A stretch of 64,000 nucleotides of DNA from Saccharina japonica (GCA_008828725.1 MEHQ01004074.1:178032-242031), one strand, 5' to 3'. Positions 52,311-62,349 are shown, counted from the first letter of the stretch. The notes: generated by a model from the letters alone, not told the origin. Program-made: numbers and translations.

Positions 52311-52344
52311 GCTAGGGAGGACCTACGTAGCTCAGGTCTACCTG
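52311..52344 (+). CDS. Possible 34-nt exon 5
   Basis: A strong pyrimidine tract (CCTCCTCCTCCTTTCCCTTG) and GCGCAG precede GCTAGGGAGG. In the phase left by exon 4 it reads RLGRTYVAQVYL up to a GTATGA donor. Without that donor the frame stops at TGA eight bases later. A longer alternative frame through 52562 exists. Uncertain. Confidence 0.3.
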
Positions 52345-52802
52345 GTATGAAGCTAGTAACGTCTTTGAGGCTGCAGAGGGAGACGCTATCCAAGAAATGT
52401 TGGCTTGATTATGGTACAGCATTGTGCACGAGAAGCAGTCTGACCCATTCAGAACTGCAAAAGTTTTCCGACACTATTGATCATTCCAAGCAGTTTATCC
52501 CCAAACATGTGGGACCAGTTCTTAAGGGGCTACTAAAATATGGAGGCATGCTGCTGCGGTAGGGGATAGGGGATGCGTACAAAGCGTAATTTAAGGAGAT
52601 GCACGGCACGCGCTCAGCACGATGATACTTTTGACTTGGTGTTGCCCATATTTTTTCGCTATTTTTGGTTTATAAGAACGCCATTTATCGCCTTTTTAGG
52701 CCGCGCTTTTCCAAGATTGTTGCAACCTCTTTTGGAAAGGCACCTTCCTTTTCGGGCCAAAGACGTTGAGACATGCCTTCGTATACGATATGGCATGCCT
52801 TA

Positions 52803-52885
52803 TACCACTATGTACCGAAATATAAGCAACGTTTGTATCGAATATGAATGTATAGAATGTGCTTATATTTCGGGACAGAGTGGTG
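52803..52885. mobile_element. TACCACTCTGGGC MITE, copy 3 (diverged)
   Basis: TACCACTATGTACCGAAATA and TAAGCA face TGCTTATATTTCGGGACAGA and GTGGTGG. Same architecture and length as the other two copies. Confidence 0.6.
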
Positions 52886-53203
52886 GCATTTTTTGGCCAA
52901 AACATTTGATATTTCTGACTGATTAATACTGACTAATATGAATAGTATACTCCTCGACCAAGGTACTAGCCAATACTGCTGAAATATCATTCGATTTTTT
53001 CATGAATGTCTTAAAGCCATGGCGTTGTTTATCGGGAGTCCACTTTTCTTTTCTCGAGGTCGGGTTTTTGGATGGGGATACAGAGCTTCTCAAGCCAGGA
53101 GCCTCATAAAACATTAGGCGCTACCCTTCTAAGGCAAATAGCGCGCATCGAACAGACTGCTTGGAAGTACGTAGTGCGGGCTTATTTCTTGTAGTGATGT
53201 GTA

Positions 53204-53383
53204 GTGTAACCAGCGTTCATGTATTTACGAAAGTCTTCATTTTGCTGTGGAATTGGCGTATGCAGTGGTCGTGGCAGCAGCCTTTGATAGCACGTGCATT
53301 CTGCGTGGTAACAATTGGAACGAACTTATCTCCAACGCTAGTGTGCAGAACATTGGCCAACGCCATTGTACAGAACGTTGGTG
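53204..53383 (+). CDS. Possible exon, interrupted downstream
   Basis: After the acceptor-like GTGATGTGTAG the frame reads CNQRSCIYESLHFAVELAYA, VVVAAAFDSTCILRGNNWNE and LISNASVQNIGQ before a stop. Composition looks natural, and its start phase (0) fits the end of the 34-nt exon. A tail-B element begins immediately after it. No family recognised. Confidence 0.3.
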
Positions 53384-53401
53384 GTGATGTTGGGGGAGTA
53401 G

Positions 53402-53720
53402 GGGGGGAGGGGGGTGTACGAATGTCGTGCATGGCCGTAGTCGTATGACCTTAGACCCTCGCATCCCTACCATGCTGAGACGGAGCACGTCGGGTTTTCC
53501 CCGACCAGGCAAACATTGCTTTTGCATCAAGCGCGAAGCGCAGTGAGGTGTTCGGCGAGTCGCATGAAGGGTGAGCTCCACCCTGCTTAATAAAATTATT
53601 ATAAGTGCGTCAGCTGTGAGTTCGACTGGTTGAATAGTTGATACTCAACTTTGCAAGCTGCGTAGAACGTTTGTTCTATAAGTCCTGCTGTGAAGCGATT
53701 GTGAGGCGGACTTTCGTGTA
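53402..53720 (-). mobile_element. Tail-B element interrupted by a 107-bp insert
   Basis: The minus strand has the full module B (compare 33545-33745). Between 53585 and 53690 an extra stretch starting TAATAAAATTATTATAAGTG is flanked by CCTGCT on both sides, suggesting a small insertion with a 6-bp duplication. Confidence 0.6.
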
Positions 53721-53820
53721 TGTATGGATGACAGCTTCGCACGGGGTCTGCGCGTCTGATTGCGGTGATGCCGGCAACTTTGTTCGAGAGCAACCCTAAG
53801 AGCCGCCCACACGTCGATGG

Positions 53821-54029
53821 TGTTCGTACTCGTGTGGCGTGTTGGCTTCAAGTCATTGTATTATTAGTCGTCCCACAGGGTAGGGGCAACGAGGAGTGCC
53901 CTCAGGAGTCCAGGAGCTTTCACACCCAGGTCCAAAAGACAAAAATGCGGTGTAACCTACAAAAGGTTAATAGCCCGAACCGACACCAAACTGACTCGTA
54001 ACTGTCATACTGAAGACTCCAAACCAACA
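53821..54029. repeat. 5' LTR
   Basis: 209 bp, TGTT...AACA ends, preceded by GATGG. Confidence 0.92.
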
Positions 54030-55194
54030 CCCTCCCGGATTCTTCACAAGACAGTGGCGACAGTGACGAACCAACAATAACAGACTCAACTCCATCACCT
54101 AAAACAAAAATGGCAAGAGGAAACTCATCCTCATGAGCGAAAACCTCTTCCACACTCCCACTCACACACTATTGCAATCACAAAAAGAGACTACAACAGC
54201 AGCTGCGCATAAGAAGTAAAAACTAAGGCGAAACATATAATGCCAGAGATCGCGAGGTTCCCCGGACAAAAACCCCTTTTGTCCCCTACTACCGTAATAG
54301 ATTCACCAATCATAACGGTAAAGCGATATAGCAAATATTCTTCTCCGCAACATAGGATTCACCCAACGCTAAAAGTAGCCTTATCCCTCCCAGCTACAGA
54401 AGAATTATCTGACCATCCACAAGCCACCACGTTTCATTGCAATGACAACTGCAAAAACAAAACTTACTTGTGCATCAAACCAAATCCTCAGCATATCCCC
54501 CTTTGAATTTCCAGACAAGATTGCAACCACCCATCAAGTTCGGAAAAACAATGTTGGTAGTTGAATGACTACTGTAGTCGTGACTCTGAATCTAGTCTCT
54601 CAATATGAAGCCACAAAGAGATACCAGCCAAACCAAAAAGTCAGCGTAATCACTCATACTGCACAACAAAAATACACCCGTCAAGGCGTACTTACCCTCG
54701 CCCCCCCCCCTTAAGCCATAAAACCTGACTTTACAAACTGTCCATACCAACCGCTATACCCCTCGGGGAACGCCACACATGGCGAGCTGGAATTGCAAGA
54801 CAGCTTGTCTATATCAAAACACCGTTCTGGGACCAAAGTAAGGGGGGTTTGGGGGGTTCAATCGGGATGGACCCAATCAATATCTCTCCTATAATACGTA
54901 CTCGTACCATCTACGACTCTACCCGGAACGAACGACAATTTTTCTTACCATTCAGAAATCCAACCCGAATCGCAAACGACACTTTACGTACCATTCTCCC
55001 GTGCAAACAACTGTCCGCAAAATGATACTGCTATTATTGGTAAAACAACTAATCAATCATGAATAAGCTTACCCTCCTTCAGTTTGCAATCAGTAATAGA
55101 CAGCCCAAAAACAAAAGATACCCGCAAAATTCAATAAAATCAGTAGTCACCACCAATACCACATACCAGTAATACACCTTTCAAGATGCACATA

Positions 55195-55630
55195 CGTACG
55201 TACCCTTATTTCTCCTAACCGTTAAAAATGTAAGTTTCAGTTCCGCCAGTCCCCTTCTGGTCCTCCTGCCTTTACCAGAAAAACACTACAAGTTTCTCAG
55301 ACGTACAAAGACTGTTTGATTTGAACATGAAACTACATTACAAAACTACAAGGCGAAAAACGGTTACGTACACCATCCAAAATGAATCTTAGACGATACC
55401 CAATCTACCATCCACGGCTTCTCCACCCTTGGCCGTGAACAAAACATACCCATATTTCTCCAAACTGTCAAAACACATACATTTCAGTTCTACCAGGCCC
55501 CTTCTGGTCCTGTCTACACCAGAAAAACACTACAAGTTTTTCGGATTTACAAGACTGTTTGATTTGAACATGAAAATACAATTCAAAACTACCAGGAGAA
55601 ACAGGCTACGTATACCCATTCATCGACCAA
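55195..55630. repeat. Internal tandem pair of about 245 bp
   Basis: CCTTATTTCTCCTAACCGTT and CCATATTTCTCCAAACTGTC start two copies sharing CCCCTTCTGGTCCT, CCAGAAAAACACTACAAGTT and GACTGTTTGATTTGAACATG. It is inside the LTR element. Confidence 0.8.
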
Positions 55631-55940
55631 AAATAAATTTCGATCGACTGGTGTATTCATCGTAAAAACAAATCATTTCTACGAAAATCCCACCACAATG
55701 ACCAGACCTGTCCCCCACGCCTCGCGATGTTGCCGGACCCTTCATGAAGCTCCGGCTGACGAAACACCCAGATCTGCTCTCTCCGTGACTCCCCCCGCTG
55801 CTGCTGTTGCTGCTGCTTATCATGGAGTGCGTGCGGCCATGCCGCTCGACTTATTGCCACCCGGACGAAACCCCATCGTTATATTGGTACTGCTGCAGAC
55901 AGCCCACGATTACCCCACGTCCGGTTCCTGCCACCGCTGA

Positions 55941-57183
55941 TTTTCCAGCAGCAGAATGCACGCGGCTATTATGCGGCGCGACTTTACCCCACCAAACAAC
56001 CCCCCAGGTAGGGTGCACACGGCTGGCGGCCGTGCGACTTTTCGCGGTATCTGCAGACATGGTTCCCCTCGTTTCCGATTACCACCACACTTGCTGCACC
56101 ATCAGCGATGTTAGCTCGTGCGTTGCCCCACCGAAGCTCCCTCCTGCGCTTCGCATTCTTGTGCTTCAAATCGTGAGCATCAAATTCCTCCGCTCGCTCT
56201 TTCTTCAGCTTCGTAAAGCAAGGCCCACTGATCTTAAACTTGAGCTCGTAAGGTCACCCACCTAGCCCCCATGGAGGCTCAACCGAACCCACTCTGGAGT
56301 CTCGGCCAGCCTCATGGGGGCTAGGTGGGTGACCTTCGAGCTCAAGTATTAGATCAGGGCCTTGCTTTCGCGAGCTGAGAAAGAGCAAGGAATGATGCTC
56401 ACGATTTCGAAGCAACCAAGAATGCGAAGCGCAGGAGGAGTCCGGTGGGAAGCAACAGCTAACCATCGCTGTGGTGCAGCAGGGAGGGATGCTATACCAC
56501 CATCGTCGGAACCGTCCGATGGTGACTGTGGGAACCGGGAGGGGAATCCCATAGGTGAGGGGTCTTTCAACACGCACGGCTGTCCGGGTTACCGGTGTTT
56601 TTGGAGACTTTGATGGCTTTCTCCATGCTTGTACAGCAGCAGCAGCGTTGCATGTATGTGGGACGGAGAATGTTCTGAAGCTGGGCAAGGAGACCGTGTT
56701 TGAGGTGGTGGATGATCCCGCAGTTGATGTCGTAGAGTCGACGTCGTCAACTACTGCTGCTGTATGTGTGTACAGCAGTACGTAAAGCCCTACGGTGGAG
56801 CAGTTGTAGGCAGGGTGTAGCAGCAGCTACTACGTCCTACGTATGGTGGGAGTATAACCTTACGTACCCCTGCTGTGTGGAGGGGGGACGGACGTACAGC
56901 AGCAGCTAAAAAGCCCTACGGCGTACCAGTCGTAGGCACGTCCTTCGTGTGTGGCGAGAGGGGGATTTCAAAGTCGTGCGACATGTATATGCCGTACGCG
57001 CTCCACTTCAGAGGTTGGTTGTGGAGGCAGCAGGTGTGGTGGTAATCGGAAACGAGGGGAACCATGTCTGCAGATACCGCGAAAAGTCGCACGGCCGCCA
57101 GCCGTGTGCACCCTACCTGGGGGGTTGTTTGGTGGGGCAAAGTCGCGCCGCATAATAGCCGCGTGCATTCTGCTGCTGGAAAA
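55941..57183. repeat. Nested inverted repeats inside the LTR element
   Basis: The outer arms 55941-56098 and 57025-57183 are near-perfect complements, and the right arm abuts the 3' LTR. The inner arms 56134-56277 and 56310-56447 are diverged complements around a GAGACTCCAGAGTGGGT-type centre. A single transcript would fold into a long hairpin. Confidence 0.88.
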
Positions 57184-57392
57184 TGTTCGTACTCGTGTGG
57201 CGTGTTGGCTTCAAGTCATTGTATTATTAGTCGTCCCACAGGGTAGGGGCAACGAGGAGTGCCCTCAGGAGTCCAGGAGCTTTCACACCCAGGTCCAAAA
57301 GACAAAAATGCGGTGTAACCTACAAAAGGTTAATAGCCCGAACCGACACCAAACTGACTCGTAACTGTCATGCTGAAGACTCCAAACCAACA
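57184..57392. repeat. 3' LTR
   Basis: 209 bp, followed by GATGG. It reads CATGCTG where the 5' LTR has CATACTG. Confidence 0.92.
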
Positions 57393-57485
57393 GATGGTTA
57401 CCATCAAGTGTTGACACTAACACATCACCATCACAAAGCATATTATCACGAATCACCTATGCTCCTCCCCCCGCCCGATCTTCCC

Positions 57486-57780
57486 TTCGAAAGGGATGCG
57501 TGCTTAATGGTAAAATGGGCAAGGCAAGAAACAAATGAGTACCCCCCTCCCCCCCCCATCCATATGCAAGTCCGCCTCACCAGCGGTTCTTAGTAGGATG
57601 CAGCTCGCCCTTCATGCGACTCGCCGAACACCTCACGGCGCCTCGCGCTCGGTGCTAGCAATGTCTGCCTGTTCGGTGAAAACCCGATATGCTCCGTCCC
57701 GGCATTTTAGGGATGCGAGGGTCTATGGTCATACAACTACGGCCATGCATGAAAATGAAGTACACCCCCCCCCCCCCCCC
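57486..57780 (+). mobile_element. Composite LINE tail A plus full module B
   Basis: TTCGAAAGGGATGCGTGCTT through AACAAATGAGTACC and a C-run. Then CCGCCTCACCAGCGGTTCTT, GCGACTCGCCGAACACCTCA, TCGGTGAAAACCCGATATGC, CATGCATGAAAATGAAGTAC and a C-run of about 20. It ends about 45 bases before the next exon. Confidence 0.8.
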
Positions 57781-57824
57781 CCCTCCCCGATCCCCGCCAT
57801 CTTACACCCCGCCTTCCTTGTCAG

Positions 57825-58280
57825 CGGAGGCGTGCCCCCGGGAAGCATCATCGCTGACTTCGCCAGCTGGGACACGGTGGGAAACGCGTGGTTCGCCCGG
57901 TTGGCAGTCGAAGCCCTCATCGACATCGCCTTCCGGCACGGTGACAAGGCCGGCCAGCCGCACGCCGCTCCCCCGCCCCCCCCCACCGCTACCGCCTCTG
58001 CCTCCGCCGTAAACGAAACGCCTCGGTCTTCGTCACCAGAGGAACTCCCGTACCCTGGGAACAGTGGCGGGAGAGGCGGAGGGGGTGACGCCGATGCCAA
58101 GAGGGACGACGAGGAGCGAGGAGTGGCGGAAGGGTTTTCGTCACTACCATTACCGCCTCCGCCCCTTCCTCCTGCGCTGGGGGAGGGAGAGGCGATTAAG
58201 CAGGCCGCGGTGGGGAGGCAAGAGAGTGAGGGGTTGGGAGAAGCGCGCATCTGTAACCATAATCTCTATGGGGCCAAACG
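57825..58280 (+). CDS. Unrecognised protein, exon with acidic/proline-rich linker
   Basis: The acceptor CCTTCCTTGTCAG is followed by a frame reading GGVPPGSIIADFASWDTVGN, then AWFARLAVEALIDIAFRHGD, then a proline-, alanine- and acid-rich linker. The folded-looking first 40 residues and absence of repeats argue for a real exon. The donor AAACG/GTGACC at 58280 is a guess; the frame stops at 58284. It starts in the phase that exon 4 (50424) leaves, so it could be a continuation of that gene. Family unknown. Confidence 0.5.
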
Positions 58281-58382
58281 GTGACCGCGGCGGGGGCGGG
58301 CGAATGTGCCGGGGAAGGGCGGTGAGTGGGGGAGGAGAAGCTGCCTGCGGCGCGCGCGGGGGAGGCGTATGGGGGAGGGGAG

Positions 58383-58550
58383 ATGAGGAAGTGGATGTTT
58401 GACTTCAAGGCGAAGAAGGCGCGGGCGCGGCGGGGGCCTTTGAACGTGACGGTGTTTGTGTCCGACTTTCACGCGGAGAGGATGGACGCCGTTTTTCAGT
58501 GGGTGTTCGGCTTGGAGCCGTCCCTCCTGGAGGGCAAGGTTACCGTCACG
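58383..58550 (+). CDS. Same or separate gene, next exon
   Basis: The frame reads MRKWMFDFKAKKARARRGPL, then NVTVFVSDFHAERMDAVFQW and VFGLEPSLLEGKVTVT up to the donor GTCACG/GTGAGG. The left border is uncertain because no clean acceptor is visible. The following intron (58551-59408) is GGT/TGG-rich for 350 bp. Not recognised. Confidence 0.5.
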
Positions 58551-58569
58551 GTGAGGGGGTGTTGCTGGC

Positions 58570-58925
58570 ATGCGTGGGCGTGTGCGTGGAGGGTGGGCGC
58601 GCAAGGTTGGGAGTTGGTTTTGTTCGCGAGGTTGCTGGTACGTGGGCGGTGGTGGTGTTGGTGGTGCTGGCGATGCTTTTGTTGGTGGTGGTGTTGGTGT
58701 TGGTGGTTTCGGCGGTGGTGTTGGTGCGGGAGTTGTGATGATGTTTTTGTTGTTGGTGGTGATGGTGTTGTTTTTGGTGGTGGTGGTGGTGGTGGTGGTT
58801 GAGAAGTTGGTTTTGTTCGCGGGGGGTTTGGTGGTGCTGTTGGTGTGGGGGTTGTGGGGGTGGTGGTGGTGTTGTTCGTGGTGGTGGTGGTGGTGGTGGC
58901 GGTGGGGTTTGCGTCGTCGTCGTTG
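58570..58925. repeat. GGT/TGGTGG-rich intron tract
   Basis: GGTGGTGTTGGTGGTGCTGG and similar for about 350 bp, with many G-doublets and triplets. The valine/tryptophan-rich frames are artefacts. Confidence 0.8.
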
Positions 58926-59408
58926 TCGCTGTGGGCATGCCTCGATTCTAACCCCGATTCAACTACGCCGTACCAAACTTAACCCCGACGTACGTACGCG
59001 TAATGTTTATGTTTTTGTAGTTTGAAGAACATTGTTCTCGCGTGTTTTGTCTGTTTCGCGGTCTGTGGCCACGGAACCTGTCTCTTGGAACAATAAGCAG
59101 TGCGTACGAACCCCTGGTGTGTGCTGAAGGTATTATACGGATATATTGTAGAATACACACGTTATCCTTTTTCGCCACTGTAAAACATATTCAGCTCTAT
59201 TAATAGTAGCAAGTGATTTTGTGTTTTTTACCCGAAACGTGGGGACAACAATGGTTTAAGGAATCCATGTAACGACAGCAACACGGAGAACAACAACACC
59301 AATCAACAACAACAACGACGACGACGACCACACCTCATGAAAATCACTTTTGCTGCATTTCGTTTTTTACATTTTGTAACCGTTTTTGTAACCGTCCGCC
59401 TCACTCAG

Positions 59409-59642
59409 ACGGTGAGCATCGACACCCCGGTGGAAATGTGGGCCAGCGGGGCGGAGGACCGACAAGCGCGGCAGGCCCACGAGAGGAAGGCGGCAGATCA
59501 GGCACGCCTCCTCGCAAAAGAAATCAGCACAGTCAAGGAGTTCCAGGCGTTCCTGGTGCTTGGGGGACACCGGGGGTACTTCGACTTGACGCACGGGCGG
59601 TATCGGGCCAGCCCCGGGGGGGGGTGGGGGGGGGCGTCCTAG
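59409..59642 (+). CDS. Terminal exon of the unrecognised gene
   Basis: The acceptor CGCCTCACTCAG is followed in the matching phase by TVSIDTPVEMWASGAEDRQA, a charged, probably helical stretch (RQAHERKAADQARLLAKEIS), then FQAFLVLGGHRGYFDLTHGR. It ends in a G-rich tail with TAG at 59640-59642. 77 codons plus stop. No family recognised. Confidence 0.55.
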   Translation, partial: TVSIDTPVEMWASGAEDRQARQAHERKAADQARLLAKEISTVKEFQAFLVLGGHRGYFDLTHGRYRASPGGGWGGAS

Positions 59643-59744
59643 TAGTAGCCCCTTCACTAAAATGCCGTATTTGAAAGGAGACCGATACATGTTTGGGCGC
59701 GTCAGGGTCTCTTTTCCAGGGCTCTTCACGAAACCCGCGGGTCG

Positions 59745-59895
59745 GGTTCAAGAAGTCTTCAAAATCTCACGGGTCGGGTCGGATTTTGGGCCGGGTCAGG
59801 TGGTTTTCAAAATGTCACGGGTCGGGCTAGGTCACTCTGACCAGACCCGACCCCACCCCACCCGACCCGACCCGACCCGACCCGTGAGGTTTGAT
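59745..59895. repeat. GGGTC/GACCC pentamer inverted stretch
   Basis: ACGGGTCGGGTCGG on the left and CCCGACCCGACCCGACCCGT on the right, complementary, around a CACTCTGACCAG centre. Forms a long G/C hairpin. Confidence 0.75.
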
Positions 59896-59965
59896 CTCAC
59901 CCATGAACAGCCCAGCTCTTTTTCCCTTATTATATTGGTTTTATTGTGCGGGGCGGTTATTAGTT

Positions 59966-60180
59966 AGGGGTCAAACCGCCCGTGGTCTACTGGCCTATTT
60001 GGTCGTTATTACGCTGATTTTAGGGTATAGGGCGCAGTCATAAAAAGGAGGTCAAAGCGCGGTCTCCTGGCTTATGTTCTCGTAATTATGCTGGTTTTAG
60101 TGTCGGGGGAGGTCGGTCAAGGCTGTCAAGGGTGTCAAACCGCCTGCGGTCTCTTCGAATGTCTGGTCGTTATTACCCCT
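59966..60180. repeat. Three degenerate units of about 80-90 bp
   Basis: GGTCAAACCGCCCGTGGTCT (59970), GGTCAAAGCGCGGTCTCCTG (60049) and GTCAAACCGCCTGCGGTCTC (60134), each followed by TGGTCGTTATTAC-like text. The rest to 60720 shows no supported gene. Confidence 0.6.
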
Positions 60181-60728
60181 TTCTCGACTGCAACATATGT
60201 CCAGCTCCAAAAAAAAACAGTTTTGTATTCTAAAATGTGGGTGCGATTCGAGAGGGGGGGGGGTGATGCCGCGGATGGATAGATGGATGGCGTTGCCTCT
60301 TTTTTGAGGGGTGTTCTCGCTTGTGACGCCAGGTTTTGATACGGCAGCAGCTGCAACGAAAAGCAGCAGCAACGATAATATTAATCTCCACCACGCCACA
60401 CACGCGGTTTACACTTTTATCGGCCTCTCGCCGATTGCATCAGAGCTCGTCGGCTAATGGGTTGGTGCTTGTTTTTTTTTATGCTTAACTTCTTTTTTTT
60501 TCAACTCTTTTAGTACTTGCAAAAACAAAACAAACCCGCACTGCGAATGATGTGTAGTTGTTCAGGAGTCTGACCCCAAAACTTGCGTGCCGGATATTAA
60601 TAGCTCGCTAGAGGTGTTAACGTTAACATCGTAATTGTTGCCACCCCCCCCCCCTTCTTCGCGGGAGTTGCCCCCGATGAAGGCGGTTTTGTGCAGTCAT
60701 GGCGGTGGTATTTTCCCCCGCTCCTTAA

Positions 60729-60811
60729 CCCTTTTATTACTGCTGCCAAAATGGTCCCAGTCTAGTGTCAAGTAAGTTGTCCAAAAAAACGTGGGTGGAG
60801 TTATCACAGGG
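60729..60811 (-). mobile_element. piggyBac-like MITE, copy 4 (old)
   Basis: On the minus strand it reads CCCTGTGATAACTCCACCCA, CGTTTTTTTGGACAACTTAC and AAAGGG, followed by TTAA. The other flank is ATAA. Diverged from the other three copies but the same layout. Confidence 0.55.
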
Positions 60812-60931
60812 TTATATTTTGCCGCCGGCCGGTTATAGACCAACTTTTTTTTGTTGTGGAAAGGTCACTGAAGATTGCATGTTTTGGGAAGTTGCCGATG
60901 GTGATGCATAGCCGATAGGGTGACGTACAGG

Positions 60932-61030
60932 TTGAGTTGTTGGAACGTGGCGTATGTACCTGGTGTGCGCTTTAACCTGTTTTCACTTCACGCGGTAATG
61001 CAGAAATGTCCCATCACGCTTAATGCCTTG
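60932..61030 (+). pseudogene. Ty1/copia polyprotein fragment (pre-integrase)
   Basis: The frame reads LSCWNVAYVPGVRFNLFSLH then AVMQKCPITLNA, the conserved VPG-NLFS motif between protease and integrase of copia elements. Nothing on either side continues the polyprotein. Confidence 0.75.
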
Positions 61031-61520
61031 GAGACCATCTCCTTTTTCGACCTTATCATTAGCGTACGCGTCGCGGATGATCTCATCGATCTCGGAGCGA
61101 GGGATGGACGGGCGAGAGAGGATTGACTTGCTTGGGATTGTGTAAAGTTAGGAAAGATTGTTGACGATGTGCCTATTTACTTCCTCAGCAACCTTGACAT
61201 AATCTAGCATGGCCAACTGGTCCGCCGCCTGGTCTACCCTGCCGAGAAACAACAGGGGGTCTTCACCCTCTACCATTCGGATGAAGACCCCCTGTTGTTT
61301 CTCGGCAGGGTAGACCAGGCGGCGGACCAGTTGGCCATGCTAGACTGTGTCAAGAGTGTTGAGGAAGTAAATCGGCACATCGTTAACAACCTTTCCTCAC
61401 TTTACACAATCCAAAGCAAAGTCAATCCTCTCTCGCCCGTCCATTCCTCGCTCCGAGATCGATGAGATCACCCGCGACGCGTACGCTAATGACAAGGTCG
61501 AAAAGGAGATGGTCTCCAAG
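61027..61520. pseudogene. Palindrome of copia gag-like fragment
   Basis: Arms 61027-61264 and 61283-61520 (238 bp each) are close reverse complements around an 18-bp centre. Read rightwards, the right arm encodes EDPLLFLGRVDQAADQLAML, then CVKSVEEVNRHIVNNLSSLY, then after a frame change IDEITRDAYANDKVEKEM. This resembles the gag polypeptide of copia elements. Both arms carry frame breaks, at slightly different sites. Confidence 0.8.
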
Positions 61521-61599
61521 GTAACACAGGGTATTGACGTTGTCGAGACCGCTGGGGTCGGTGGTGGCGACGGGGGGGTGCTCGGGGTTGTGGGTAGTT

Positions 61600-62110
61600 T
61601 CCCCTCGGTACTCGTCGCTTAATAGAGTGAGCTTTGCGCGCCGGATGATGGCGATCCCGCGCCAGCGGAGGTTGTACGATGCCCATATAGAGTGTTGGCA
61701 TTGGGGTTGCCGTTATCGAGAAGGGTGCTGTCCACGGTGACAGGACAGGAAGGGGGGGGTGTGCTCATTAGCCGCATATCGTGCATGGCCGTAGTCGTAT
61801 GACCATAGACCCTCGTATCGCTACAACGCCGGGCACGGAGGACGTCGGGTTTTCACCGACCAGGCAGATCTTTGCTTGCACCAAGCGCGAAGCGTCGTGA
61901 GTTGTTGGGCGAGTGAGCTGCATCCTACGTAGTAAAAACCGATTGTAAGGCGGATTTTCTTGCGTTAGGCGGTGGGAGGAGGGGGAGGTTTGTAAGTATT
62001 CTTCTCTCGGTATTCGGCACTTGGAGTGGATTAATTTGCGCGATGCGTGATGGTGATCCCGCGCCAGTAGGGGGTCAGGGTTGGCGATGCTTTGCTTGGG
62101 CTCCGCATGA
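61600..62110 (-). repeat. Diverged dispersed pair with a shared minus-strand peptide
   Basis: At 61600-61700 the minus strand reads PPLARDRHHPARKAHSIKRR. At 61985-62090 it reads PLLARDHHHASRKLIHSKCR. Nucleotides have diverged more than the peptides in places. A tail-B element separates them. The family is unknown. Confidence 0.4.
61755..61950 (-). mobile_element. Tail-B element
   Basis: GATATGCGGCTAATGAGCAC follows on the 3' side with a C-run. The body matches 33545-33745 (GGTCTATGGTCATACGACTA, GGTCGGTGAAAACCCGACGT), with losses near 61910. Confidence 0.7.
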
Positions 62111-62349
62111 AGCCGTTGCCATGCGACAGCAAGACCGTGGTACAATGCAAGTCAATTGGTGAAAGCGACAATGCTGTTTTATTAAACAAAAAAAAGTGTC
62201 CATTTAAACACAATAATCACATACCGGTACACATGATGAGCTGTGAATTCGACCAACAACCACTGGTGGTGTGCAAAGGATTGCCACGGCTACTGCGAGC
62301 AGCAGTATCAAACGTACTCTGCCAGCACCACTAAAGTTAGTTGTGTACC

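Larger units (their letters stand above)
53821..57392. mobile_element. Complete non-autonomous LTR retrotransposon
   Basis: Two 209-bp direct repeats, TG...CA-bounded (start TGTTCGTACTCGTGTGGCGT, end CTCCAAACCAACA), lie at 53821-54029 and 57184-57392. I can see only one difference between them. Flanks are GATGG at 53816-53820 and 57393-57397, a 5-bp target duplication. The 3.15-kb interior has no gag, protease, reverse transcriptase or integrase. It holds a tandem pair (about 55200-55380, 55445-55625) and two nested inverted repeats. TGGCGACAGTGACG at 54055 might be a primer-binding site; there is no clear polypurine tract. Confidence 0.9.

Noticed and set aside
52923..53114. 63-codon minus-strand frame with natural-looking composition
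   Set aside because: No splice context, no family features, and a competing plus-strand reading (GFLDGDTELLKPGAS then stop); left unassigned.
53821..57392. Simple segmental duplication of 209 bp
   Set aside because: TG/CA borders plus matching 5-bp flanks at the outer edges fit LTR insertion better than duplication.
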